This document shows, one piece after another, positions 1 to 6,822 of a stretch of DNA of 14,110 bases (its first letter is position 1; the number at the start of each line of letters is the position of its first letter). Source of the stretch: Kiritimatiellia bacterium (GTDB lineage: Bacteria > Verrucomicrobiota > Kiritimatiellia > RFP12 > UBA1067). The DNA is taken from the NCBI GenBank assembly GCA_017629455.1, contig JAGBXE010000079.1, forward strand, positions 1 to 14,110. The letters are read 5' to 3'. The notes below the pieces were generated by a model that was given only the letters and a program-made list of their open reading frames with translations, was not told where the DNA came from and ran no database searches. The position numbers and the translations under genes were made by a program.

Positions 1-1410
1 AAGCGCGTTTTGTATTCCATGTATGATACGTTCTTGCCGGACGGCCGGGAGTCGGCCGTGTTCACGACCCCGTGGTGGAAATGCGGGCGGTGGATCGAGT
101 TGTCGGTCAGGACGGGCGACGAGGCTGTCGATTTGACGGACATTTTCCTGCAGGAGACTCATTATCCGTTTGAAGTCAAGGCCGTGTTCGAATGTGATGA
201 TCCGTCAGTCCCCCGGATCAGTAAATTGTGCCTGAACGGTTTGATCAACTGCCTTCACGAGTCGTTTATGGACTGTCCCTATTTCGAACAGCAGACCTAT
301 TGCGGGGACACGAGGATTGAATTGCTGGTGGACAATGCCCTGACGGGGGACGGACGGCTGTCTCGACACGGCATCGGATTGTTTGACTACGGGCGCCGCA
401 ACAATGGGCTGGTGCCGATGAACTTTCCATCACACGCCTGTCAGGACTCATCGACCTTTTCGATGATCTGGGTCGCGATGTGCGGCGATTACGCGCTTTG
501 GCACGGTGCGGATGAATTTTTGAAGGCTCGGGTGCCGGGTATGCGTCAGACCTTGTCCCTCCTGGCGTCCTCTTGCAATTCGGATGGACTTCTGGAAGAC
601 CTGCCGGGGTGGAGCTTCGTCGATTGGGTTCCGGAATGGGACATGTACGGTAACGCGCCGGAAGGACGGCGTGGGGTTTCTGCCGTCAACAATCTGTTGT
701 TCGTCTATGCCTTGCGGGCAGCCGCCGCCGTTGAGGAGGCGACGGGCGATCAGGCGATGTCGCGGTATTGGCGTGATCAAGCCGTTAACCTCGGAGAAAG
801 GATTCGCAGGGCGTTCTGGTCCGCGGAGCGCGGGCTTGTCGCCGATACGAGGAGCAAGACCTGTTACTCGGAACATGCGCAATGCCTGGCGCTTCTGACG
901 GAGATTCTGCCGCGTGCAGATGCCGTCCGATGCTTTGAGGGGCTTGTGTCGGACAAGACATTGGCGCGGGCGACGGTCTATTTCTCCCATTATCTGTTTG
1001 AAACGTTCTTTAAGTCGGGACGACCGGATTTGTTCTGGAACCATCTGTCCCTTTGGCAGGGATTTCTCGATCAGGGGCTTTCGACGCCACTCGAGGCTCC
1101 CGGTTCGCGCGCACGGAGCGACTGCCATGCCTGGGGGGCACATCCGCTTTACCACTTCCTGACGGGCGTGGCGGGTATTCGTCCGACGGCGTATGGTTTT
1201 AAATCGGTCGAGATTGCGCCGAAGCCGGGTGGGCTTGGATTCATTCGTGCGAAAATGCCGATAAGGGACGATGCCGTTTCGGTTGACTTGACGTTTGAGG
1301 GGACTGCAGTCAGGGGGTCTGTGACGATTCCAAAAGGAATCACTGGTGAGTTCGTCTGGAATGGAGAGAGGAAAGTCCTGAATCCCGGACGAAATGCGGT
1401 CGACCGGTGA
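1..1410 (+). CDS. GH78 alpha-L-rhamnosidase, C-terminal part (5' truncated by window edge)
   Basis: Probable inverting alpha-L-rhamnosidase of glycoside hydrolase family 78, which removes terminal rhamnose from plant or bacterial glycans. The frame is open to base 1, and family members are usually much longer (600-1000 residues), so the true start and the N-terminal beta-sandwich domains lie outside; a TTG at 10 is unlikely to be the start. Seen directly: a DCP-x2-E-x6-GD motif whose Asp codon is at 271-273. Its D/E/D spacing (+5, +12) matches the catalytic acidic cluster described for Bacillus RhaB (D567, E572, D579). A later motif SDCHAWGAHPLYHF, with a preceding PLE Glu, is the usual C-terminal barrel signature, followed by a small beta domain. 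Codon use (TTG Leu, CGG Arg, GGG Gly) and GC content are higher than in most genes to the right, which may indicate a different history. Substrate specificity cannot be read from this fragment. Confidence 0.88.
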   Translation, partial: KRVLYSMYDTFLPDGRESAVFTTPWWKCGRWIELSVRTGDEAVDLTDIFLQETHYPFEVKAVFECDDPSVPRISKLCLNGLINCLHESFMDCPYFEQQTYCGDTRIELLVDNALTGDGRLSRHGIGLFDYGRRNNGLVPMNFPSHACQDSSTFSMIWVAMCGDYALWHGADEFLKARVPGMRQTLSLLASSCNSDGLLEDLPGWSFVDWVPEWDMYGNAPEGRRGVSAVNNLLFVYALRAAAAVEEATGDQAMSRYWRDQAVNLGERIRRAFWSAERGLVADTRSKTCYSEHAQCLALLTEILPRADAVRCFEGLVSDKTLARATVYFSHYLFETFFKSGRPDLFWNHLSLWQGFLDQGLSTPLEAPGSRARSDCHAWGAHPLYHFLTGVAGIRPTAYGFKSVEIAPKPGGLGFIRAKMPIRDDAVSVDLTFEGTAVRGSVTIPKGITGEFVWNGERKVLNPGRNAVDR

Positions 1411-1449
1411 TTTATACGGCAACCGGCGATTGGAACGCGTTTTCATTCT

Positions 1450-1480
1450 AAGCGTACACCCTGGGCAGGGCGGACGCTTT
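1450..1480 (+). terminator. Hairpin downstream of the rhamnosidase gene, probable terminator
   Basis: AAGCGT (1450-1455) pairs with ACGCTT (1474-1479). An inner CCCT/AGGG stem (1459-1462 with 1467-1470) closes a GGGC loop, leaving a small internal loop between the two stems. The downstream tract (TTTCATATATGTTTT) is only moderately U-rich, so termination may be partial. It sits 40 bases after the rhamnosidase stop and immediately before the aroKB promoter, which supports a role in insulating the two units. Confidence 0.5.
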
Positions 1481-1493
1481 CATATATGTTTTA

Positions 1494-1502
1494 TGCTATA
1501 AT
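1494..1502 (+). promoter_or_regulatory. Extended -10 promoter for the aroKB operon
   Basis: TGC followed by a perfect TATAAT (1497-1502). No convincing -35 is seen at 16-18 bases upstream, where the preceding hairpin ends. Transcription would begin near 1509, leaving a very short leader with the AGGA ribosome binding site (1511-1514) almost at its 5' end. Confidence 0.7.
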
Positions 1503-1525
1503 CCCCCGAAAGGAAAAAAGAAAGC

Positions 1526-2920
1526 GTGAGCGGAATGTTTTTTTTGACGGGTGCGCCTGCGAGCGGCAAGACGACGCTGGGGCGCAAGTTGGCAGAGCGG
1601 CTGAGTGTTCCGTTTTTCGATCTCGACGACGAGATATCCGCCGCGGCGGGCAGGTCGATACCCGAAATATTTTCGTCCGACGGCGAGGCGGCGTTCCGCG
1701 CCCTCGAATCCGCCGCGCTGCGCCGTCTCGTGTCGTCCGCCCCGCGTCCGTCGGTTGTCGCGCTCGGCGGCGGTGCGCTTTTAAGGGATTCAAACCGCGA
1801 AATGGCAGAAAAAGCGGGTATTGTTTTATGTATCAATACGCCCGATGAAGAAGAACTTAAAAGACGCATTGATTTAGCCGGCAGAAAAAGGCCGCTTGGA
1901 AATCGCGCCCGGGAGCGAGCTGCACATTATGCATCGTTCCCAAATCGCATTGCCGCGTTCTTTAAAGCCGGCTCGACGCTCGTTGTCGTAGGTAATGGCT
2001 TTGCCGCGCCGCTTCTAGCTGGCCGCCGCGTCGTTGTCGATGGGAGTGTCGCTAAATTGCACGCATCATCTTTGCCGCGCCCCATAGCAATAGTGCCGTC
2101 AGGAGAGGTGAACAAGACGATAAATACGGTAGGTTTTTTATGGTCGGCTTTTGCTGCGGACGGCGTAGGCAGAAGCGATGTAGTTTCAGCCGTAGGCGGC
2201 GGCGTTACTGGCGACTTAACTGGTTTTGCGGCCGCCACGTGGATGCGCGGCATCGATTGGATAAACGTTCCGACAACGCTTCTATCGATGGTTGATGCTT
2301 CAACAGGCGGTAAGACGGGGTGCGACCTTCCGGAAGGTAAGAATTTAGCTGGGGCATTTCATCAGCCAAAGCTCGTGGCGATTGATACTGATTTCCTTAA
2401 GACGCTTTCGCCAAGAGAGATAGCTTCAGGGCGTGCTGAAATGATAAAGCACGAGATAATTGGCGGCATCGCCCGAGGAGAGCTTAAGGGCCTTCCAACA
2501 GCAGAAGAGATAGCTGCAAACCTTATGGTGAAGGTAAAGATTGTCGAGGAAGATCCTTTTGAAAAATTAGATAAGCGAATACTTTTAAATTGCGGTCATA
2601 CTGTTGCTCATGCAATTGAAAAAGCAACAGATTATGCTATTAGCCATGGAGAGGCTGTAGCAATAGGCTGTGTTGAGGAAGCACGTTTGGCAGTGCGTAT
2701 GGGCTTATCTCCAAGCGAGTGGCCCGATGAATTATCTGCAAGATTTGCCATGGCAGGGCTTTCAACTAATCTCCCTGCAGGAATCTCGCTTGATAGTCTT
2801 GTTCATCTAATGAAGGGCGACAAGAAGCGTTGCGCTAGCAGTGTTACGTTCGCTCTTCCATGCGCTTGGGGTGATGTTCGCGCTGTGCCGATCGACCTGT
2901 CGAAAGGGCTTAAGGTATGA
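1526..2920 (+). CDS. aroKB: Fused shikimate kinase / 3-dehydroquinate synthase (AroKB)
   Basis: A bifunctional cytoplasmic enzyme of the shikimate pathway. Residues 1-150 are shikimate kinase: P-loop GAPASGKT (9-16), DxD with D34, R58 and GGG 81-83 for shikimate binding, and lid RKRPLG (120-125). Residues 150-464 are dehydroquinate synthase: PSGEVNK (191-197), GGGVTGD (224-230), PTTLLSMVDASTGGKTG (249-265), and metal ligands E305 (RAEMIKH), H358 (GHTVAHA) and H374 (HGEAV), plus a GDKK motif near the C-terminus. The synthase part (about 315 residues) is more compact than the usual 350-360, with a short NAD-domain start and a short insert before GHT. GTG 1526 is chosen for its spacing from AGGA (1511-1514); in-frame ATG 1535 would also keep the P-loop. 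The stop overlaps the aroA start by 4 bases. Kinase-synthase fusions in this order are known, for example in Thermotoga. Base composition changes sharply inside the kinase domain. Confidence 0.95.
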   Translation: MSGMFFLTGAPASGKTTLGRKLAERLSVPFFDLDDEISAAAGRSIPEIFSSDGEAAFRALESAALRRLVSSAPRPSVVALGGGALLRDSNREMAEKAGIVLCINTPDEEELKRRIDLAGRKRPLGNRARERAAHYASFPNRIAAFFKAGSTLVVVGNGFAAPLLAGRRVVVDGSVAKLHASSLPRPIAIVPSGEVNKTINTVGFLWSAFAADGVGRSDVVSAVGGGVTGDLTGFAAATWMRGIDWINVPTTLLSMVDASTGGKTGCDLPEGKNLAGAFHQPKLVAIDTDFLKTLSPREIASGRAEMIKHEIIGGIARGELKGLPTAEEIAANLMVKVKIVEEDPFEKLDKRILLNCGHTVAHAIEKATDYAISHGEAVAIGCVEEARLAVRMGLSPSEWPDELSARFAMAGLSTNLPAGISLDSLVHLMKGDKKRCASSVTFALPCAWGDVRAVPIDLSKGLKV

Positions 2921-4029
2921 AAGAAATTGTTGTAAGACCCGGGCGCAGGAAGGGTACAGTTTCTGTTCCTAGGTCGAAGTCGCATGAGCATCGGCTCTTG
3001 ATTGCCGATTTTCTTGCCGGCGATTTATCGCGCATGGTTCCGTGTGCTGAAGATTGTGATGATATTGTAGCTACTAAGCGTTGCCTTAGCGCCCTTTCAG
3101 GCAGTGAATCTTCGCCTGTTCTTGACTGCGGCGAAAGCGGCTCGACGCGGCGCTTTATTGCACCAATTGCCGCGGCTCTCGGCAAGAATCCTGTCTACAA
3201 GATGGCAGGCCGCCTTGCCGATCGGCCTCATAAAGATTACTCGGGCATTATGCCGGGAGACTTTATTCTTGAGGGCAATGTTTCATCGCAGTTCGTTACG
3301 GGCCTTCTTTTTGCTTTGCCGCTTTTAAATGGCGATTCTTCCATAAGGTTTTCATCTCCGTTGCAGTCGGCAGGATATGTCGAGATGACGCTTGATGTTT
3401 TATTAGGCGCATCGATAGCGTTTTCGCGCACGGATGAAGGATTTGATATTCCTGGTTCTCAGCTCTACAGATCGCAGAAAGATGTCGAAGTTGAAAGAGA
3501 CTGGTCAGCGGCGGCGTTTTGGTATGCAATGAATGCGCTTGGCAGTAACGTTGAAGTAAGCGCTCTGCCTCAGCAGTCTCATCAGCCAGATAAAGCAATT
3601 CAGAATCTTGCCGATGATATTGTGTCGGTGTTCCCGAGTTTACGCAAATGTATTGATGTTTCGTCATGCCCTGATTTATTCCCGGCGCTTAGTGTTGTAG
3701 CTGCTGCTTCCGAGGGCGAGACGTTTTTTAAAGGCGTGCGCCGTTTGCGTCTTAAAGAATCGGATCGCATTGCTTCAATGGCCGACGTGATTAGGCGTTT
3801 CGGTGCCGAATTGATAGCGGGAGACGACGATGTTGTTGTGCGCGGCCGCGGAGAGTTGCTTAATGGCGGAACTTTCTCATCTTTTGGCGACCATCGCATA
3901 GCAATGGCAATTGCAGTTGGTGCAACGGTTGCATCAGGCGATGTTCAAATTGATGATGTTTCGTGCGTAGCGAAATCATATCCGTCATTTTTTGATATGC
4001 TTGAAAAGTTGAGCATTTTAGAATCGTAA
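2917..4029 (+). CDS. aroA: 3-phosphoshikimate 1-carboxyvinyltransferase (EPSP synthase)
   Basis: Transfers the enolpyruvyl group of PEP to shikimate-3-phosphate, the penultimate step to chorismate. Seen: VPRSKSHEHR (17-26; K21, S22 and R26 match E. coli K22, S23, R27), CGESGSTRR (71-79, the PEP-site loop; G75 corresponds to E. coli G96), RLADRP (99-104), VSSQ (122-125), a CPD motif in the second half, LKESDRI, FGDHRIAMA and CVAKSYPSF with the C-terminal active-site Lys. All core catalytic positions are present. At 370 residues it is shorter than the usual ~430. The ATG overlaps the aroKB TGA (ATGA), implying translational coupling. With the fusion gene it supplies three consecutive-pathway activities from one transcript, though AroD, AroE and AroC are not here. 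Confidence 0.95.
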   Translation: MKEIVVRPGRRKGTVSVPRSKSHEHRLLIADFLAGDLSRMVPCAEDCDDIVATKRCLSALSGSESSPVLDCGESGSTRRFIAPIAAALGKNPVYKMAGRLADRPHKDYSGIMPGDFILEGNVSSQFVTGLLFALPLLNGDSSIRFSSPLQSAGYVEMTLDVLLGASIAFSRTDEGFDIPGSQLYRSQKDVEVERDWSAAAFWYAMNALGSNVEVSALPQQSHQPDKAIQNLADDIVSVFPSLRKCIDVSSCPDLFPALSVVAAASEGETFFKGVRRLRLKESDRIASMADVIRRFGAELIAGDDDVVVRGRGELLNGGTFSSFGDHRIAMAIAVGATVASGDVQIDDVSCVAKSYPSFFDMLEKLSILES

Positions 4030-4055
4030 AAGTACAGGCAACATAGGTTATTACA

Positions 4056-4682
4056 ATGGCCGAAATAAAAACGTTTGAAACTGGAACATACGGAACTAAC
4101 TGTTCTGTAATTACTGAAGAGAACAAGGTGTGGATTGTCGATCCCGGCGCAGACGCGCAAGACATAATTGGTTTTTTAAAAGATCGCGCCCTTGAGCTTG
4201 AGGCAGTAATCCTAACTCACGCGCACTTCGATCACATCGGAGCGATACCTGAGTTTGAGAAAGCATTTCCCGCGCTTAAGGTTTATGTGCATCCTTCAGA
4301 TGTTCCGATGTTCGGCCATCCGCTCAATCAAAATCCACCCGACTATCCAAGCGTAGGTAAGCCTAATTCCATCTGCGACGCTGGGAGTTTATCGGGCGAT
4401 GTTCCTTTTGCGGTAAGCGTAATTGAAACTCCCGGTCATACTCCTGGCGGTGTTTGCTACTATCTACCTGATTTAAAAGTCCTTCTGGCGGGTGATACGC
4501 TTTTTGCCGGTTCCGTCGGGCGCACTGATTTGCCTGGCGGAGATATGGCGAAACTTGCTGAGTCGCTTAAAGAACTGATGAAGCTTCCTGACGAAACGCG
4601 AGTTGTGCCTGGGCACGGTCCTCAAACGACGATAGGCGCAGAGCGCCGCAGCAATCCATACGTTTTGCAGTTCGGCGTATAA
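4056..4682 (+). CDS. MBL-fold metallo-hydrolase, glyoxalase II-like
   Basis: A 208-residue single-domain metallo-beta-lactamase-fold hydrolase. Metal ligands are all visible: THAHFDH (H55, H57, D59, H60), TPGHTPGG (H128), AGDTLF (D147) and VPGHGP (H187). The sequence between D147 and H187 (GRTDLPGGD) is typical of the small YcbL/GloB-related group found widely in bacteria. These are usually thioester (S-lactoylglutathione-like) hydrolases, but there is no C-terminal glyoxalase II helical domain, so substrate is uncertain. It starts 26 bases after aroA with a weak AGG (4045-4047), and ends 3 bases before the ABC ATPase, so it is part of the same operon. No pathway link to aromatic synthesis is evident; co-transcription is the only association seen. 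Confidence 0.9.
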   Translation: MAEIKTFETGTYGTNCSVITEENKVWIVDPGADAQDIIGFLKDRALELEAVILTHAHFDHIGAIPEFEKAFPALKVYVHPSDVPMFGHPLNQNPPDYPSVGKPNSICDAGSLSGDVPFAVSVIETPGHTPGGVCYYLPDLKVLLAGDTLFAGSVGRTDLPGGDMAKLAESLKELMKLPDETRVVPGHGPQTTIGAERRSNPYVLQFGV

Positions 4683-4685
4683 AAG

Positions 4686-5501
4686 ATGGCGGCGCTTCTT
4701 GAGATTGACGATTTAAGCGTTTCGTTTCGCGGCGACGATGGAGTTGAAACGAAAGCTGCTATCGACGTAAGTTTGACGCTCGATCGCGGCGAGGTGCTTG
4801 GCATAGTAGGCGAATCAGGTAGCGGCAAATCCTCAGTGGCAATGTCTGTGCCGCACCTCTTGCCTGCGCCGCCTGCTTTTTGGCCGAAGGGGAAGATACT
4901 TTTTGACGGCGCCGATATCCTTAAACTTCCAGAGCGTGAACTTCGCCTGATCCGCGGCAAGCGCATAGGCGTTGTCTTTCAAGATCCGATGGGTTCGCTT
5001 TCGCCCCTATGCAGAATAGGCGATCAACTCGTCGAAACCGTTCTTTTGCATGAGCGCATATCAAAGGCTGCCGCTCGCGAGCTTGCTGTAGAATGGCTTG
5101 GCCGCGTGGGGATTCGTGATCCTGCAGCAAGGGCGAGATCATTTCCGCATGAGCTTTCGGGGGGGATGCAGCAGCGGGTAATGATAGCGATGGCGCTTAT
5201 GCTCGGCCCAGACCTCTTGATTGCCGATGAACCTACGACGGCGCTTGATGTTACTGTTCAGGCGCAAGTTCTCCGATTGATGCGCGATCTGCGAACTTCA
5301 AATTCAGCCGTTTTGCTTATCAGCCACGATTTGGGAGTCATCTCGCAGATGGCAACTAAAATTGCCGTTATGAAAGATGGGCGCGTTGTGGAATTGTCCA
5401 ATAATGTGGCGGATTTTTTTGACGCTCCTAATCATCCGTACTCCCAAACGCTTATACGTGAAGCGCGCAGGATGGAGCCTCCGGCCCGAAACGGAGCGTA
5501 A
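4686..5501 (+). CDS. ABC transporter ATP-binding protein, OppD/DppD type
   Basis: The nucleotide-binding subunit of a peptide/nickel-type ABC importer. Walker A GESGSGKS (42-49), Q-loop Q99 (FQDPMGSLSP), signature LSGGMQQR (157-164), Walker B LLIADEP with D181/E182 and H-loop H214 (ISHD) are all intact, so it should be an active ATPase. A terminal HPYSQTL motif is characteristic of the OppD/DppD group, but the protein stops about 15 residues later at 271 residues, without the extra C-terminal oligopeptide-transporter segment that brings typical OppD to ~330. No permease or binding protein is encoded nearby, so its partners must lie elsewhere. There is no good Shine-Dalgarno before ATG 4686, which follows the previous stop by 3 bases; re-initiation is likely. 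Confidence 0.92.
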   Translation: MAALLEIDDLSVSFRGDDGVETKAAIDVSLTLDRGEVLGIVGESGSGKSSVAMSVPHLLPAPPAFWPKGKILFDGADILKLPERELRLIRGKRIGVVFQDPMGSLSPLCRIGDQLVETVLLHERISKAAARELAVEWLGRVGIRDPAARARSFPHELSGGMQQRVMIAMALMLGPDLLIADEPTTALDVTVQAQVLRLMRDLRTSNSAVLLISHDLGVISQMATKIAVMKDGRVVELSNNVADFFDAPNHPYSQTLIREARRMEPPARNGA

Positions 5502-5503
5502 GG

Positions 5504-6556
5504 ATGCACTGCGCAAACCTTTATGTTCATTTCCCATTCTGTCGGCAGAAGTGCAGTTACTGCGCATTGTATTCTAGGCCCCGCGCAGATGAGCGTTTTA
5601 TTCGCACGTATTCGGCCGATATCGCCTCAGCAGTTGCCGAGCTGGGGCTCGAAGAAAATTCCCTTAAGACAATTTATTTCGGCGGCGGCACGCCTGCCTT
5701 GTGTAATCTAAAACAAGTTTTTTCAGCGCTTGAGCCGTTTAGGATTAAATCCTCCGGTGAAGATTCTGGAACTGAGTTTACCATCGAGCTGCATCCTTTA
5801 GATGTAACGGATGAATTGCTGAGTGATCTTAAAAACGGCGGCGTAAACCGCATATCTTTAGGAGTGCAATCGCTCGATGATTCAGTACTTCGCCATATGG
5901 GGCGCGGTTATGACAGCGAAAGGGCAAGGAAAGCTTTTGTCCTGGTTAAAAAATATTCTGAAAATGCAGGCATCGATTTGATCGTAGGCTATCCAGGAGA
6001 AAAAGCTTCTATCGCCGAGCTTTACGGGCAGCTTGCTTCGTGGGGGCTAAAGCATTGCTCTGTGTATGCGTTGCAAAACGAAAGAAATCTAAGCGGCGTT
6101 CCTGAAGATGCGTTTGTCATGGATAGAATTGCGCTGATGGCGGAGTTTCTTTCTGGCATAGGTTTGCAGCGTTACGAGATATCTAATTATGCAGTGCCTG
6201 GTTATGAATGTAAACATAATCTGGCCGTGTGGCGCGGCGAAGATTATATCGGCCTTGGCGAAGGCGCTTGCGGAAGGCTCGGCCTTCGGCGCACTAGGAA
6301 CTGGTGGGGTACATTTAAGCGCAAATCTGCGGTGGCCGCGTTTGAAGAAGTAGTCGAAAAAGAATTCGACGATAAAGAGCGTAGGCTCTTTCGTTTGCGC
6401 ACGCGCGAAGGCCTTGATGCAAGCTCGCATCCTCAATGGCTTAAGACGCTTGAGAGTTTTGCCGCGGACGGTTTACTTGAATATCGTAACAGTTCGTGGG
6501 TTTTAACGCCTCGCGGAATGGAAGTGTGCGATACGATATTGCAGGAATTAGTATAA
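5504..6556 (+). CDS. hemW: HemW-like radical SAM protein (coproporphyrinogen oxidase-related)
   Basis: A radical SAM enzyme of the HemN/HemW family. Seen: cluster motif CRQKCSYC (C13, C17, C20), YFGGGTP (58-64) for SAM binding, LGVQSLDDSVLRHMGRGY, GYPGE, RYEISNYA, and a C-terminal winged-helix-like region (GLDASS to the end). CxxxCxYC followed by a non-Cys residue, the 350-residue length and the missing HemN N-terminal extension fit HemW, the heme-trafficking chaperone, better than the oxygen-independent oxidase HemN. ATG 5504 lies 2 bases after the ATPase stop, with GGAG at 5493-5496. It is the last gene of the aroKB operon. Exact role (heme chaperone or oxidase) is inferred from family features. 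Confidence 0.9.
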   Translation: MHCANLYVHFPFCRQKCSYCALYSRPRADERFIRTYSADIASAVAELGLEENSLKTIYFGGGTPALCNLKQVFSALEPFRIKSSGEDSGTEFTIELHPLDVTDELLSDLKNGGVNRISLGVQSLDDSVLRHMGRGYDSERARKAFVLVKKYSENAGIDLIVGYPGEKASIAELYGQLASWGLKHCSVYALQNERNLSGVPEDAFVMDRIALMAEFLSGIGLQRYEISNYAVPGYECKHNLAVWRGEDYIGLGEGACGRLGLRRTRNWWGTFKRKSAVAAFEEVVEKEFDDKERRLFRLRTREGLDASSHPQWLKTLESFAADGLLEYRNSSWVLTPRGMEVCDTILQELV

Positions 6557-6587
6557 AAAAAGAGCGCCCCTAAACTTTGAGCGCTTT
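6555..6587 (-). terminator. Terminator of the tRNA gene (possibly also of the aro operon)
   Basis: On the minus strand a hairpin with a GCGC core (6581-6587 pairing with 6561-6567, 13-base loop) is followed by seven T (complement of A 6555-6561), the normal form of an intrinsic terminator just downstream of the tRNA. On the plus strand the same hairpin (AGAGCGC/GCGCTTT with one G-U) is followed only by TTTAATTA, so it would stop hemW transcription less well. Confidence 0.6.
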
Positions 6588-6592
6588 AATTA

Positions 6593-6678
6593 TGGAGCCG
6601 AGGGTCGGATTCGAACCGACGCGTCCTTGCGGATCCTGATTACAAATCAGGCGCAGTCAACCACTGTGCCACCCCGGC
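6593..6678 (-). tRNA. tRNA-Thr (anticodon UGU) with a long, class II type variable arm
   Basis: Read on the minus strand, 86 nt including an encoded CCA. Acceptor stem GCCGGGG/CCTCGGC (7 pairs, one G-U), discriminator T. D arm: stem G10-C25, C11-G24, A12-T23 with loop AGTGGTTGA. Anticodon stem CCTGA/TCAGG closes loop TTTGTAA, giving anticodon TGT, which reads ACA (Thr). T arm GTCGG-TTCGAAT-CCGAC is standard. The variable region is 14 nt (a TCC/GGA stem on a GCAA loop) instead of 4-5, so the RNA has class II shape. G1-C72, C2-G71 and G35-U36 agree with known ThrRS identity elements. The gene is transcribed against its neighbours from its own promoter. tRNA identity is certain; the unusual variable arm is seen directly and amino acid identity is inferred. 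Confidence 0.92.
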
Positions 6679-6690
6679 GTCAGGTCTCAT

Positions 6691-6719
6691 AGTATATCAA
6701 ACATTATCGATTTGAGCAA
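6691..6719 (-). promoter_or_regulatory. Promoter of the tRNA gene
   Basis: On the minus strand: TTGCTC (-35, 6714-6719), a 17-base spacer, then TATACT (-10, 6691-6696), preceded by TGA to make an extended -10. The -10 ends about a dozen bases before the mature tRNA 5' end, leaving a very short leader. Confidence 0.65.
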
Positions 6720-6755
6720 CTGGGTATGAGCCACGGGGGGATGGGTAGCGAATTT

Positions 6756-6764
6756 TGGTATAAT
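6756..6764 (+). promoter_or_regulatory. Extended -10 promoter for the yajC operon
   Basis: TGG followed by perfect TATAAT (6759-6764); no -35 match at the expected distance, where a run of G occurs. The 13-base sequence TTTTGGTATAATA (6753-6765) recurs identically at the pal promoter. The start of transcription would be near 6771, giving a leader of about 50 bases. Confidence 0.75.
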
Positions 6765-6775
6765 AATTGAGTTTT

Positions 6776-6808
6776 GCCGATTGCATATCGGCGTACAGTT
6801 TTAAAACT
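6776..6808 (+). repeat. Two inverted repeats in the yajC leader
   Basis: First: GCCGAT (6776-6781) and ATCGGC (6787-6792) around a 5-base TGCAT loop. Second: the perfect 12-base palindrome AGTTTTAAAACT (6797-6808), directly before the Shine-Dalgarno AAGGGGG (6811-6817). Both lie between the predicted transcription start and the yajC start codon, so they could act as RNA hairpin or protein-binding operators. No known regulator is recognised. Confidence 0.45.
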
Positions 6809-6822
6809 ATAAGGGGGATACA

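Noticed and set aside
448..1446. 332-residue open frame on the minus strand
   Set aside because: Antisense to the rhamnosidase; Arg/Pro-rich, low-complexity product with no motif, as expected from a shadow of a GC-rich gene.
6593..6678. Reading the tRNA as tRNA-Tyr (GUA)
   Set aside because: Placing GTA at 34-36 breaks the anticodon stem; only the TGT register gives five pairs (CCTGA/TCAGG).
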